37,001 bases of DNA from Akkermansia muciniphila (lineage in GTDB: Bacteria > Verrucomicrobiota > Verrucomicrobiia > Limisphaerales > UBA9464). Below the pieces are notes generated by a model. That model worked only from the letters and a program-made list of their open reading frames with translations. It made no database searches and was not told the origin of the DNA. Where the stretch lies: NCBI GenBank assembly GCA_945898055.1, contig CAMDGV010000042.1:1-37001 (forward strand), written 5' to 3'. The position numbers were made by a program, and so were the translations under genes. Positions 18,001-27,993 of the stretch are shown one piece after another (position 1 is the stretch's first letter; each line of letters starts with the position of its first letter).

Positions 18001-19377
18001 TTAACCCAGAAATTTTCCCGGATTCAGGATTCCATCGGGGTCCAAGGTTGATTTGATTCGGCGATGCAACCGGTCCGCTTCGGGACTGACCGCAGCCGTC
18101 CACCATGGCTTCTTAGCCAAACCAATCCCGTGTTCTCCAGTAATACTCCCGCCTAGTTCAATGACGCCTCGAAATAAATGGTCCAAGCCCGCCTCGGCAG
18201 CCAACCGCTGTTCAGGTCGGCTCTCGTCTACCATCAAGTTGACATGAATATTACCGTCGCCCGCATGCCCAAAACAGGCAACCTGGATACCGTGACGCTT
18301 CTGAATCGCCGCTCCCAATCTAAACAAAGCCTCGAGCTTTCCTCGAGGTACAACCACATCTTCGTTTAATTTGGTCAACCCTGTGTCTCGTAACGAATAA
18401 CTGAACTCACGGCGTAAGGCCCAAAATCGCTCGCAGCCATCGGGCCCCAGTCCCTTCTGACAAAAGGTCGGGTTGAACGGCCGCAATAAACGATCTAAAT
18501 CGGTAATCTCGCCTCGGACACTTCGCTGGTGTCCATCCAATTCCACGATCATCAAGGCCCCTGCGCCACGCAAGAGTGGCGATCCAGTCCGCTTACGCGC
18601 TGCGGCGATGGTAAAGGCATCCGCCACCTCGAGCGCACTAGGGAGGAAGCCCGCCGCAAAAATGGCCCGAATGGCCTTTGCTGCGGTCTTCATATCCGCA
18701 AATCCTACCCCAAGACAGGCGCGATAGGGTGGCAATGGCAGCAGTTTCAAAGTCACCTCGGTGACCACTCCCAACATCCCTTCGCTACCCACAAAAAGCC
18801 GGTGCAAATCGAAACCTGTTTTGTTTTTATGAGTCTTGCCCCCCAAACGTACCACTTCCCCAGTCACTAAGACCACCTGAAGCCCTAAGACATAATCACG
18901 AGTCACACCGTATTTTAAACAACGAGGCCCCCCCGCATTCGTCGCAACGTTGCCCCCAATAGAACAGTCCGCTCGACTCGCTGGATCAGGGGGGTAATAC
19001 AAACCTTTTCGCTCCACTGCCGCTTGCAAGGTCGCTGTAATCACTCCCGGTTCTACCACGGCTGTGAAGTCAAGCGCGCTCACCGATCGGATCCGTTTCA
19101 TCCCCGCCAATGACAAGGCAATCCCTCCCTCGACAGGAACACAGCCTCCGACATACCCGAAGCCCGATCCACGCGGGGTCACCGGTATGCGGTGAGCCAT
19201 GGCCCAAGCCATTATTCGCGCCACAGATGCCACACTTCCCGGCCGAACGACGGCTTCTGGGGGATGACGTGCAAACCACTTGTCACCAGAGTGGGCGACA
19301 ATATCCTCCTCTGCAAAACTCAATTCGCCCGGTGCCAGTTCGCGCGACAATTGTTCCAAAAGAATCCTCCGTTTCAC
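18001..19377 (-). CDS. FAD-binding oxidoreductase, glycolate/D-lactate oxidase GlcD-like
   Basis: The 458-residue product has an N-terminal PP-loop FAD-binding domain (VTPRGSGFGYVGGCVPVEGG; ADCSIGGNVATNAGG; GSEGMLGVVTEV) and a C-terminal FAD-linked oxidase domain with GHAGDGNIHVN and GSITGEHGIGLAKKPW. This is the layout of GlcD and D-lactate dehydrogenases, oxidising 2-hydroxy acids in the cytoplasm. No GlcE/GlcF genes are adjacent, so it may act alone as a D-lactate-type dehydrogenase. The start is a GTG at 19377. Divergent to a protein kinase gene at 19495. Confidence 0.9.
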   Translation of the reverse strand: MKRRILLEQLSRELAPGELSFAEEDIVAHSGDKWFARHPPEAVVRPGSVASVARIMAWAMAHRIPVTPRGSGFGYVGGCVPVEGGIALSLAGMKRIRSVSALDFTAVVEPGVITATLQAAVERKGLYYPPDPASRADCSIGGNVATNAGGPRCLKYGVTRDYVLGLQVVLVTGEVVRLGGKTHKNKTGFDLHRLFVGSEGMLGVVTEVTLKLLPLPPYRACLGVGFADMKTAAKAIRAIFAAGFLPSALEVADAFTIAAARKRTGSPLLRGAGALMIVELDGHQRSVRGEITDLDRLLRPFNPTFCQKGLGPDGCERFWALRREFSYSLRDTGLTKLNEDVVVPRGKLEALFRLGAAIQKRHGIQVACFGHAGDGNIHVNLMVDESRPEQRLAAEAGLDHLFRGVIELGGSITGEHGIGLAKKPWWTAAVSPEADRLHRRIKSTLDPDGILNPGKFLG

Positions 19378-19494
19378 GGGGTTACGCTGGAGCGAAACCT
19401 CGCTGACGCAAATACAGAAAACGACGAAGGCGCAGAACTTTCATTTGGAGTCGACGCTTCTTTGTGGTAACTCGCCGCGTCGGTTGAAATTGTC

Positions 19495-20316
19495 ATGTCC
19501 CGTCACGGAACCAAACTAGGCACCTACACTCTCCACGAAGAGATCAATTCCGGAGGTATGTCCGAAATCTGGCTCGGGACCGACCCCTCAGGCCGTCCCG
19601 TCGCGGTGCGGATTCTTCTCAATAACTCCACTTTCGCTTTTACCGAACGTCGCCGCTTTCTAACCGGCTGTGAAACGTTGCTGGCTTGCCAAGATAATCG
19701 ACTGATTATTGGCTACATTGAGCATGGAAAATTTGACGGCGAACTCGTTCTGATTATCGAGTATGTCGAGGGCGAGAATCTCAAACTTCTTCTCACCTCT
19801 CAGGATCCTGTACTCTCTGAGGGGATTGCTCAGGTGCTGATCGACATGGCTGAATCTTTGGAACTTGTGCATGATCGCGGTTTCATGCACCTCGACTTCA
19901 AACCTGAAAACGTCCTCCTCACTCGTAATGGTAGCTTGCGGTTGATCGATTTCGATCTCGCCCGCCCGATTCCTGTCCCTCCTCGAAAACTGGATAAAAA
20001 TCCGGGGACTCCTCACTACATGTCCCCTGAACAGTTGGGCCGTGAAGCCGTCGATCAACGGGCCGATATTTGGGCTTTTGGAGTCAGTGCCTACGAACTG
20101 CTCACCTCCCGAAAACCTTTTCCCGGCGAGACAGCCGACGACGTCTATCGCGCTCAACGTGACCGTTCCGCTTTCCAAAACCCGCGCTCAATTAACCCGG
20201 CCATTCCCCTCGGCTTGGAACGAATTATCCTGCGTTGCCTCGAACTCAATCCTGATAAACGCTACGGAACGATGTCCGTGGTCGCCCACGAATTACGCAA
20301 AGAACTCTACCTTTAA
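19495..20316 (+). CDS. Serine/threonine protein kinase, atypical (VAVR in place of VAVK)
   Basis: The 273-residue product is just one kinase domain with no membrane segment or sensor domain. Present: a glycine-rich loop (NSGGMSEIW), HLDFKPEN (Asp134, Lys136, Asn139), the metal-binding Asp152 in an altered DFG (DFD), SPE for APE (177-179), and the DIWAFG helix. The usual ATP-anchoring Lys is Arg39 (VAVRIL, codon 19609-19611), and the expected helix-C Glu is not clearly in place when aligned by eye. Catalytic-loop residues survive, so it may be active with displaced ATP binding, or be a weak kinase or scaffold. It is an orphan, divergent from the glcD-like gene. Confidence 0.88.
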   Translation: MSRHGTKLGTYTLHEEINSGGMSEIWLGTDPSGRPVAVRILLNNSTFAFTERRRFLTGCETLLACQDNRLIIGYIEHGKFDGELVLIIEYVEGENLKLLLTSQDPVLSEGIAQVLIDMAESLELVHDRGFMHLDFKPENVLLTRNGSLRLIDFDLARPIPVPPRKLDKNPGTPHYMSPEQLGREAVDQRADIWAFGVSAYELLTSRKPFPGETADDVYRAQRDRSAFQNPRSINPAIPLGLERIILRCLELNPDKRYGTMSVVAHELRKELYL

Positions 20317-20387
20317 CCGTCGCTCTCTCGGAAGAGTGTCCCACTCCCGATTCACTGATTTAACTTTGAATCAATCGCTCCTTCGGC

Positions 20388-23300
20388 TTACTTCAATTGA
20401 GGGTGTAACGAAAACCACAGCTGCCCTCGGAGGCTTCCACCTGCAGCGGATTCAAGATTATAGCGGAGCTCATACTGCATCGCGGGTTTGGCATCGGCTA
20501 ACTCCAATCGAATCGCTGTCCCCTCCGGCGAGATCGTGACAGCCTTCACTACCACCTCGTCACGCCCCTCTTTCTCTGAGTTCCTTACCGACCAATCTTT
20601 GGACCCGTACTGTTCCGAATATCGGTAGTTCCAACGCTTCACCGCATAGCTTCCTAGGTCTCCCGCTGTTGCTGGATCCAACGCTTGGGCAAAACGGAAT
20701 TCCAAGGTGCTTCCAGTCTGTTTCCAAGAAATTGGAACTCGAATTGGCTTACCGGTATATCGCACCCGCTGTAGGACTCCATCTTTGATTGCGCTGGTCT
20801 GCCATCCAGTGCTGCCCGCAACATAAAGTGATCTATCCCGTGGGTTAAAGGTCGCTCGATTCGGCCCGCTTAAAAATTTCACTGGCAACGGAACCACCGC
20901 TCCCTGTGCTTGCCTACCGGTGGTGTCGCGCAACACCAACATCATCGAACTACGACCCCAGAGGAGATGCATCATCTGCCCTCCCAAGGGGCCCCATTGG
21001 CCCTCCGGTATCCACGCCTGAGATCCACTCGAATTATCCACTCCATGCGGGATCCAACAGAGTGGTAGATCGCGGCCCATCGGCGGCGTATGATCTTTTT
21101 TTGGACCTCCAAATCCATACCATCCACCCTCGACTACTTGGATAATTTCACTACTCGGTGTCCAGGTCCCTTGCTGCGGTGACACGGTCACAATCCGCCC
21201 ATCTTGACTGACTCCCATCCCATTCGGATTTCGAAATCCAGCCGCCAAAATTTCCTCGCTTCGTCCCTCCGCTCCAACTCGATGCACCCCCTTGGGATCA
21301 ACATAGTAAAAACGCCCCGCCGAATCCACTTCGAGACAGGTTACGTAGTCGTGTCCCCCGGTCGAGGTGGCGATTCCATCAAAAAAACTCTCCTGAAAGT
21401 CAGCCACTCCATCGTCGTTGTAGTCGTGCAATCGAGTGATCCGATCGCGTCCCAAGACATAGATTTCCTTGCCTCGAACCTGAAGTCCCAAGGGTTGAAA
21501 AAGACCGGTCGCATATCGCTTCCAATGCAATGCCTTTAAGCCTTCATCGACCCCAGTCACCTGCCACACATCCCCATGCATCATACTCACATAACCAGTT
21601 CCATCGGGGGTGAACGCCACTCCAGAAGCAAACAGTAAGGCCCGATCTGAATTGTCATAAGGTAAGGTGAGCGTATCAACCGCCAAGAAGTCGGTATCGA
21701 ACCCACGCTGTCCCCGGGTCAGACTCTCTGAAACGGTTTGCTTGGCATTGCTTACCTCCAGTTGAGGCCCTGGACTGGCCTCCTTAAAAAAGGCCTCAAC
21801 CGCCGGCCAGAGCCCCCTCTCCCCGCGCCAAAGGAGAACCGAAACCACGCTGACGTTCGTCGTCGCTCCAAACAACGCCGCCGCAGCTCCTGTCTTGGCG
21901 TCAACCTCAATTTGGAAGGTGGTCATCTTAGGAGCTTGACCTCCAATGACGGCAAAAGCGGATCGGATTCCTCCTAAATCAGCGTGACCTAGGATTCGAT
22001 GATCATTGGTTTTACTTCGTTGCTCCGATCCATTGACCTCATTTACCGCACTGTTTGATAGCGTCTTCTGTGTCGTATGAACCTCTGAACTGTTGCCCCG
22101 TAAATGGCCGGCTGCAATCCAGCGGAGGGGCTTCGAATGAGGTGCCACTTGCAAGATTCGCTCGTAAACACCTCCAAAGGGCGTCTTTCGAAAGGCGGCT
22201 CTCTCCAAGATTCGAACGCCATCCACTTCATGTTCAAGGAGTGGACCGTCCTTGGCAACGTGCAGCCCTCGGTAACGATAAGTACTTAAGCCATTCCCCT
22301 GCTGGACGGGCGAGGTAAAGGCTACCGCCCCGCCCGGCCGGGGAGTTCCGATCAATCCAAAACGAGTCGGATCTAATTTTAAAAATCCACCGCTCCAAGC
22401 GGCTCGAATCTCGCCTGTCGCCAAATCATAGGCCATCGCACGGTCCAAATCTCCGGCCGTACGGACTGTCAAACCTTTGGCCACCGATACCCCATCGGGA
22501 AGGACTAAATTTGAAGCCAAAAACAGACCGATATCACTCCGCTGCCATCGATCATCTAACCAATCTCGCTCCACCTGCACCCCCGGCTCTCTTCCCGAGG
22601 AAGGAGGCTCTCCCACCACCCGAGTCGGCCCGGTAACTGCCGAAGCCAGCCGTTTCAATCCAGCTAATTCTTTTCCTAACTTTACTTCGGCATCTTCTTC
22701 GGTGTGCCCAATGATTCCCACGGGTCCTTTCCATCCACTCGCGTTGACAATACGCAAGAGGGATTCTTCTTGGTCACCTGTTCCCAGTGGAATAATTTTA
22801 CGCCCAGTGCTGTCGCCGTTTCGCACCATTCCATTAAGATTTAAGGCCACCAAATGAGGCTTTAGAAGATCGAACTGTTTTTGAAAAGTATCGATGTGGG
22901 CATGCCCATGATGAAAGTTGTAGACGATGCCCACATTGGTATGCCCAGCACCCTTCAGTTTGCTCACCAGAGCCACTTGGTTCGTCGGTTCGCCAAACCA
23001 ACCTAAGTGATTATATAAAGCCACGGTGCAACCTCGGGCCGCCGCCGCTTTACAAATTGGGATGAGTGTCTCAAGGGTATTAGCCATCTTCACCCCCAAT
23101 CGATCCAGATCGGGTTCAGCTTCAGTTCCCAAAGTCACCCAGAGCTGGGGATGAATTTGCGTCCGCTCAATACAGGCGAGAATTGCCTGCGCCTCCTCAG
23201 TCAAGGTCGAAGGAAACCACCACGCCATTACTTCAATCGCGTGTCGACGCATCGCCGCCACCTCGGCATCAAAGGTCGGGATATGCTCGGAGCGCCAGTC

Positions 23301-23492
23301 GTAGGCTAAACGTCGGAGCCCCAACCGTTTTAACATCTCCGCCCGCTCCTCGGGTCCGCGCTTTCGGGTGTCAAAGGGCACAATACACCACGCAAATAAA
23401 TTAGTCTGAGAAAAGTTACCCGAAGAAGGCAAATCAGCCTGTGCCATCAGTCCAATCGAACTGAGTAGCCAAATCAAAAAGTGGGATCGCAT
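20388..23492 (-). CDS. Secreted TIM-barrel (sugar isomerase-like) / DUF6797-like / beta-propeller fusion
   Basis: I chose the ATG at 23492 because it begins a signal peptide (MRSHFLIWLLSSIGLMAQA); the frame is open 123 bp further upstream. The first ~270 residues look like a xylose-isomerase-like/AP-endonuclease-2 TIM barrel (VMAWWFPSTLT, LYNHLGWFGEP, VGIVYNFHHGHAH, VALNLNGM). Next comes a domain with GLTVRTAGDLDRAMAYDLAT and AAWSGGFL, like DUF6797 of PVC proteins. A sorbosone-dehydrogenase-like beta-propeller follows (HDYNDDGVADFQESF, GFRNPNGMGVSQDG, GGWYGFGGPKK), then an Ig-like end. No CxxCH heme site is present. Predicted periplasmic and involved in sugar breakdown; the substrate is unknown. 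Confidence 0.82.
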   Translation of the reverse strand: MRSHFLIWLLSSIGLMAQADLPSSGNFSQTNLFAWCIVPFDTRKRGPEERAEMLKRLGLRRLAYDWRSEHIPTFDAEVAAMRRHAIEVMAWWFPSTLTEEAQAILACIERTQIHPQLWVTLGTEAEPDLDRLGVKMANTLETLIPICKAAAARGCTVALYNHLGWFGEPTNQVALVSKLKGAGHTNVGIVYNFHHGHAHIDTFQKQFDLLKPHLVALNLNGMVRNGDSTGRKIIPLGTGDQEESLLRIVNASGWKGPVGIIGHTEEDAEVKLGKELAGLKRLASAVTGPTRVVGEPPSSGREPGVQVERDWLDDRWQRSDIGLFLASNLVLPDGVSVAKGLTVRTAGDLDRAMAYDLATGEIRAAWSGGFLKLDPTRFGLIGTPRPGGAVAFTSPVQQGNGLSTYRYRGLHVAKDGPLLEHEVDGVRILERAAFRKTPFGGVYERILQVAPHSKPLRWIAAGHLRGNSSEVHTTQKTLSNSAVNEVNGSEQRSKTNDHRILGHADLGGIRSAFAVIGGQAPKMTTFQIEVDAKTGAAAALFGATTNVSVVSVLLWRGERGLWPAVEAFFKEASPGPQLEVSNAKQTVSESLTRGQRGFDTDFLAVDTLTLPYDNSDRALLFASGVAFTPDGTGYVSMMHGDVWQVTGVDEGLKALHWKRYATGLFQPLGLQVRGKEIYVLGRDRITRLHDYNDDGVADFQESFFDGIATSTGGHDYVTCLEVDSAGRFYYVDPKGVHRVGAEGRSEEILAAGFRNPNGMGVSQDGRIVTVSPQQGTWTPSSEIIQVVEGGWYGFGGPKKDHTPPMGRDLPLCWIPHGVDNSSGSQAWIPEGQWGPLGGQMMHLLWGRSSMMLVLRDTTGRQAQGAVVPLPVKFLSGPNRATFNPRDRSLYVAGSTGWQTSAIKDGVLQRVRYTGKPIRVPISWKQTGSTLEFRFAQALDPATAGDLGSYAVKRWNYRYSEQYGSKDWSVRNSEKEGRDEVVVKAVTISPEGTAIRLELADAKPAMQYELRYNLESAAGGSLRGQLWFSLHPQLK

Positions 23493-23626
23493 AAAAAAGC
23501 TTAGCTCAGCACTCGATCGATTGTCACGTCCACCGTTCGAGTTACTCTTGGCCCAAGCAATGTGAACCGCGAATCCTCTGCCGTTCTTTCTTTCTTCAAT
23601 CGCCCGAACGACCACACTCCACTCGC

Positions 23627-24643
23627 ATGGCGGATCGCCCCATCAGTTCTCTTAATAAACCGGACATCACCCTCGAGACCTCCCTCCGGCCGTCCGCTTT
23701 TTCTGATTTCACCGGTCAACCCAAGGTCAAGGATCGGCTGGAAATCGCGGTGGAAGCAGCGCTCAAACGCAAGGAGCCCTTGGATCACATTTTGTTAAGT
23801 GGCCCGCCTGGCTTGGGCAAAACAACGCTGGCAAACATCCTCGCGAATGCCATGGGCGCAACGGTCAAATCTACCAGCGGTCCCACCATCGAAAAAGCCG
23901 CAGATCTCGCCGGTCTACTCACCAATCTAAGCGAAGGGGACGTCCTTTTCATCGATGAAATACATCGTCTTCAAAAAACCATTGAAGAATATTTGTACCC
24001 AGCAATGGAGGACTTCCGTTTGGATATCATTATTGATCAAGGTCCCAATGCACGGAGCGTTCGACTCACTCTCCCTCGATTTACCCTGATCGGTGCCACC
24101 ACTCGGAGCGGACTGCTCTCGTCGCCCATGCTGACCCGTTTCGGAATTCGTGAACGATTGGACTACTACACCGCCCTCCAACTCCAAGGGATTCTCTTGC
24201 GTGGAGCCCGTCTCTTAAAGGTGGAAACCGATGCCGATGGAGCGATGGAAATCGCCCGGCGTAGTCGTGGTACACCTCGAATCGCCGGCAATCTTTTGCG
24301 GCGAGTTCGCGATTATGCCCAAGTGCGCGGCGACGGTCGGATTGACGCCGCCGTTGCCGATCGGGCCCTGAGTCTTCTTGAGATTGATGCCGACGGTCTG
24401 GATGAAATGGACAAACGCCTCCTTGAAGCGGTCATGGTTAAATTTGCGGGAGGCCCCGTTGGAGTGAACTCCCTCGCGGTAGCTGTGGGTGAAGAACCCG
24501 ACACCATTGAAGAGGTTTATGAACCGTATCTAATCATGGAGGGGTACCTTAACCGAACTCCGCAAGGCCGTATTTGCACCGAAAAAGCTTATAAAAAACT
24601 TGGCTTAACTCTGAATCGCGCCGGTCAATCGCGATTACTGTAG
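23627..24643 (+). CDS. ruvB: Holliday junction branch-migration helicase RuvB
   Basis: RuvB is the ring ATPase that, with RuvA, drives branch migration of Holliday junctions during recombinational repair. The 338-residue product has normal length and all blocks: [11 protein letters not shown], Walker A GPPGLGKT (59-66), [19 protein letters not shown], Walker B FIDEIH (Asp110, Glu111), sensor 1 GATTRSG, the arginine-finger region [13 protein letters not shown], sensor 2 [21 protein letters not shown] and the C-terminal winged helix ([17 protein letters not shown]). ruvA and ruvC are not in the window. The promoter region is shared with the divergent fusion gene (134-bp gap). Confidence 0.97.
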   Translation: MADRPISSLNKPDITLETSLRPSAFSDFTGQPKVKDRLEIAVEAALKRKEPLDHILLSGPPGLGKTTLANILANAMGATVKSTSGPTIEKAADLAGLLTNLSEGDVLFIDEIHRLQKTIEEYLYPAMEDFRLDIIIDQGPNARSVRLTLPRFTLIGATTRSGLLSSPMLTRFGIRERLDYYTALQLQGILLRGARLLKVETDADGAMEIARRSRGTPRIAGNLLRRVRDYAQVRGDGRIDAAVADRALSLLEIDADGLDEMDKRLLEAVMVKFAGGPVGVNSLAVAVGEEPDTIEEVYEPYLIMEGYLNRTPQGRICTEKAYKKLGLTLNRAGQSRLL

Positions 24644-24691
24644 GAATTCACAGGCAGGATCGTTCGTCGCCGGTTACCTCGGTTGGACAGC

Positions 24692-24723
24692 AAAAAGCCT
24701 AATGAAACCCACGGCTTTTAACT
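24692..24723 (+). terminator. Possible weak terminator after ruvB
   Basis: AAAAGCC (24693-24699) can pair with GGCTTTT (24713-24719) over a 13-nt loop, followed by only a short T/A run. The stem is 7 bp and A/T-rich, so this is marginal. Confidence 0.25.
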
Positions 24724-24813
24724 TACGATAAAGTGGGGCTCCAAAATTTCTGGCCACTCACCCAGATCCTTCCATTGAGTTTAGCCCAAACAACGTGCTT
24801 TCCTTGCTGAGCG

Positions 24814-27800
24814 ATGATTCTTCCCCGTATTTCAATCCAACGCCCCATTTTGGCCACGATGATGAATCTCGCCTTGGTGCTCTTCGGTTTAATCGGACTT
24901 ACCAAATTGCCGGTTCGCGAACTACCCGATATCGATCCTCCGATTATCTCGGTCACCACAATCTATCCCGGAGCCAATGCACAAGTAGTCGAGACCGAAA
25001 TCACCGAGCGCCTCGAAGAAGCCATTAATAACATCGAAGGGATCAAAACGCTTCGATCCGAAAGTCGAGAGGGTGTCAGTGGTATCTCCATCGAATTTGA
25101 TCTTTCGCGGAATATCGATATCGCCGCCCAAGACGTTCGAGATCGTGTCTCCCGAATTCGAGAATCTCTTCCTAATGACATCCGAGAACCCATTGTCTCC
25201 AAACAGGATTCGGATGCGAGTCCGATTCTTTGGATCGCTCTTAATAGTGATCGTTACTCGCCGCTAGAACTAACCACCCTAGCCGAGCGTCAAATCAAAC
25301 CCCGGTTCCAAGGGGTCTCCGGTGTTTCTTCGATTATAGTCGGCGGCGAAAAACGATTCGCAATGCGCCTGTGGCTCGACTCTGAAAAAATGGCCGCACG
25401 CCAAGTCACTGTCCTCGATGTTCAGCGCGCACTTCGACAACAGAATATCGAACTCCCAAGTGGTCGAATCGAAAATATGGACCGCGAAATGACCATCCAA
25501 ACGCGTGGTGAACTCAAATCTTCAAATGAATTTAATGAACTCGTTGTTCGCACTTCGACCACCAATCGAGTGCTCCTTAAAGACATCGGACGCGCCGAAG
25601 AGGGCACTCAAGATTATCGGACGATCGCCCGTTCTGCTGGAAAAAATTGCGTCTTTTTAGGCGTCGTCAAACAAGCCAAAGCCAACACGGTCGACGTTGC
25701 TAAATCTATCAAATCTGAATTGGCCGCAATCCAACCAACCCTCCCGCCTTCAGTAGAAATGCGCATTAATTTCGATTCCAGCACCTTTGTCGAAAAAGCG
25801 ATCGGCGAAGTCTGGGAAACTCTCGCGATCGCCTTTGGACTGGTCGTCCTGATTATTCTGGTCTTTCTCAGAGATTTCCGTTCCACGCTCATTCCTACTA
25901 TTGCCATCCCGATCTCGGTCATTGGCACTTTCGCAGTCATGTACCTGCTCGGGTACTCGGTTAACATCCTCACCATGCTCGCACTGGTGCTGGTCATTGG
26001 TATCGTAGTGGATGACGCCATCGTCGTTCTCGAAACCATTTATCGCCATATTGAAGACGGTATGACTCCTATGAAGGCGTCCTTTAAGGCAATGGACGAG
26101 ATCAGTTTTGCCGTGATTGCTATCACTCTTTCTTTGGTCGCTGTCTTCACCCCTCTTGCCTTTCAGAAGAGCCTGACCGGACGACTCTTTATCGAATTCG
26201 CCGTCGCCATCTCTGCTTCGGTTATCTTATCGGCTTTCGTTGCGCTCACTCTGGCTCCGGCGCTCGCGGCGCGAATCCTCAAACCAATCAGCACCAAAAA
26301 ATCAACCGGCCTTTTCGGCTTCTTTGAAAACGCTCTCACCTCTCTTACCTGTGGCTATCTTTGCTCATTACGCTGGGCACTTCGTCATCGCTTCCTCTCA
26401 GTTTTGGTTACCATCGCCACCTGCGCTCTCATGGTCCTCGCCTACCGAGATCTGGATCAGGATTTTCTTCCTCAAGAAGACAAGGGTAGAATCTTCAGCT
26501 TTATCCTAACTCCCAATGGTTCCACCAGCGAGTTCACGGATCGTCAACTGCTGAAAGCTGAAAACATTGTCGCCTCAATACCCGAGGTCGCCAGTTACGG
26601 TGCCATCGTCGCTCCAGGCTTCAGCGGTCCTGGACAAGCCTCTCAAGGCATTATTTTTGTGAGCTTTCAGGATCGCTCAAAACGGAAACGTTCCGTTCAA
26701 CAAATCGTTAATGGTCCAGGGGGTGTGGCTCAGCGTTTCTTCACCGAAGTCGAGGGCGGATTCGCTATCGCTAATTTACCGAAAGCAATCGAGGTCAGTT
26801 TTAATAGCTCCCCCTTCGAACTCGTCCTCCAAAATCAGGATCTCGATACTCTCAGTAAAACCATCCAATCACTCTCAGCTCAAATCGGGGCTCTCACCAA
26901 TGAGACCGGCCAAACTCTCCTGCGCAATATTCGGGTCAGTTACGAAGTCGATAAACCCGAACTCCAAATCTCAGTCGATCGTAGTCGTGCCGCAGCGCTC
27001 GGTGTCTCGATCGAAGATATCTCTCGTACCTTACAAATTCTTTTTGGTGGCCTTGACCTCAGCCGTCTCAAAATGGATGGCAAAGAATACGACGTGATCG
27101 CTCAGTTGGAACGGAAATCACGCCTCACTCCGCAAGATCTTGACAAGGTCTTCGTTCGCAATACTCGGGGTGAACTCATTCAACTCAGCAGCTTAATCAC
27201 TCGGAAGACGGGGACGGCCGCTAATGCTATCAGCCACTACAGACGTCTTCGCAGTGCAAGTATCACCGCTTCTCCGGGCGGTGTTCCAATCGGGATATTG
27301 GTCAAAAAAGTGGAACCGCTCCTCACCGATCTTCCCGCTGGCACTCTTTACTCTTGGGAAGGTGAAGCCAAAAATCTATCCGATTCCACCGGCGAAATCT
27401 GGTGGGTCATGGGCCTCGCCGGGATCATTGTCTACATGACTCTCGCTGCCCAGTTCGAGAGTTTCGTTCACCCGATCACTGTGATGATTGCCATTCCGCT
27501 CGCCGCTGTCGGAGCCTTCGGTCTCCTTTGGCTTCTCGCCTTTCTAGGTAAAATCGGAATGATACCCATCATCCCAGCGATGAACATTAATCTGTTCAGC
27601 CAAATCGGTCTCGTTCTCCTCGTCGGATTGGTCACCAAAAACTCTATCCTGCTGGTCGAATATGCCAATCAACAAACCTCTCTTGGAATCGATCCGCTCA
27701 ACGCAATTCTAGAGGCCGGTCGGGTCCGGTTGCGGCCAATCCTGATGACCGCTTGTTCTACCATTGTTGGCATTCTTCCCATTGCCATCGGCTTTGGTGC

Positions 27801-27993
27801 GGGTGCAGAAAGCCGTCGTCCAATGGGCATCGCCGTGATCGGAGGTATGCTCACCAGTACCTTTCTGACTCTCTTCGTCGTCCCAGTGATCTACGTTCTT
27901 CTGGATCGCCTTTTCCATCGAAAATCTACCTCGACCCCTAACTCCGCTGCCGCTCTCGACTCAGGGCTTAACGACGCTCTCCTCATCAAATGA
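24814..27993 (+). CDS. RND efflux transporter permease (AcrB/MexB family)
   Basis: The 1059-residue inner-membrane proton-driven exporter has the family's full length. The N-terminal RPILATMMN helix, periplasmic porter domains and twelve predicted membrane segments are present. Proton-relay residues are intact: Asp400-Asp401 in VVDDAIVVLE, Lys942 in GLVTKNSILL and Arg974 in RLRPI. Typical substrates are drugs, detergents or fatty acids, but metal or polyketide export cannot be excluded. Unusually, no membrane-fusion protein or outer-membrane factor gene is adjacent. Its stop overlaps the start of a beta-lactamase-fold lipoprotein gene by 4 bp. Confidence 0.95.
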   Translation: MILPRISIQRPILATMMNLALVLFGLIGLTKLPVRELPDIDPPIISVTTIYPGANAQVVETEITERLEEAINNIEGIKTLRSESREGVSGISIEFDLSRNIDIAAQDVRDRVSRIRESLPNDIREPIVSKQDSDASPILWIALNSDRYSPLELTTLAERQIKPRFQGVSGVSSIIVGGEKRFAMRLWLDSEKMAARQVTVLDVQRALRQQNIELPSGRIENMDREMTIQTRGELKSSNEFNELVVRTSTTNRVLLKDIGRAEEGTQDYRTIARSAGKNCVFLGVVKQAKANTVDVAKSIKSELAAIQPTLPPSVEMRINFDSSTFVEKAIGEVWETLAIAFGLVVLIILVFLRDFRSTLIPTIAIPISVIGTFAVMYLLGYSVNILTMLALVLVIGIVVDDAIVVLETIYRHIEDGMTPMKASFKAMDEISFAVIAITLSLVAVFTPLAFQKSLTGRLFIEFAVAISASVILSAFVALTLAPALAARILKPISTKKSTGLFGFFENALTSLTCGYLCSLRWALRHRFLSVLVTIATCALMVLAYRDLDQDFLPQEDKGRIFSFILTPNGSTSEFTDRQLLKAENIVASIPEVASYGAIVAPGFSGPGQASQGIIFVSFQDRSKRKRSVQQIVNGPGGVAQRFFTEVEGGFAIANLPKAIEVSFNSSPFELVLQNQDLDTLSKTIQSLSAQIGALTNETGQTLLRNIRVSYEVDKPELQISVDRSRAAALGVSIEDISRTLQILFGGLDLSRLKMDGKEYDVIAQLERKSRLTPQDLDKVFVRNTRGELIQLSSLITRKTGTAANAISHYRRLRSASITASPGGVPIGILVKKVEPLLTDLPAGTLYSWEGEAKNLSDSTGEIWWVMGLAGIIVYMTLAAQFESFVHPITVMIAIPLAAVGAFGLLWLLAFLGKIGMIPIIPAMNINLFSQIGLVLLVGLVTKNSILLVEYANQQTSLGIDPLNAILEAGRVRLRPILMTACSTIVGILPIAIGFGAGAESRRPMGIAVIGGMLTSTFLTLFVVPVIYVLLDRLFHRKSTSTPNSAAALDSGLNDALLIK

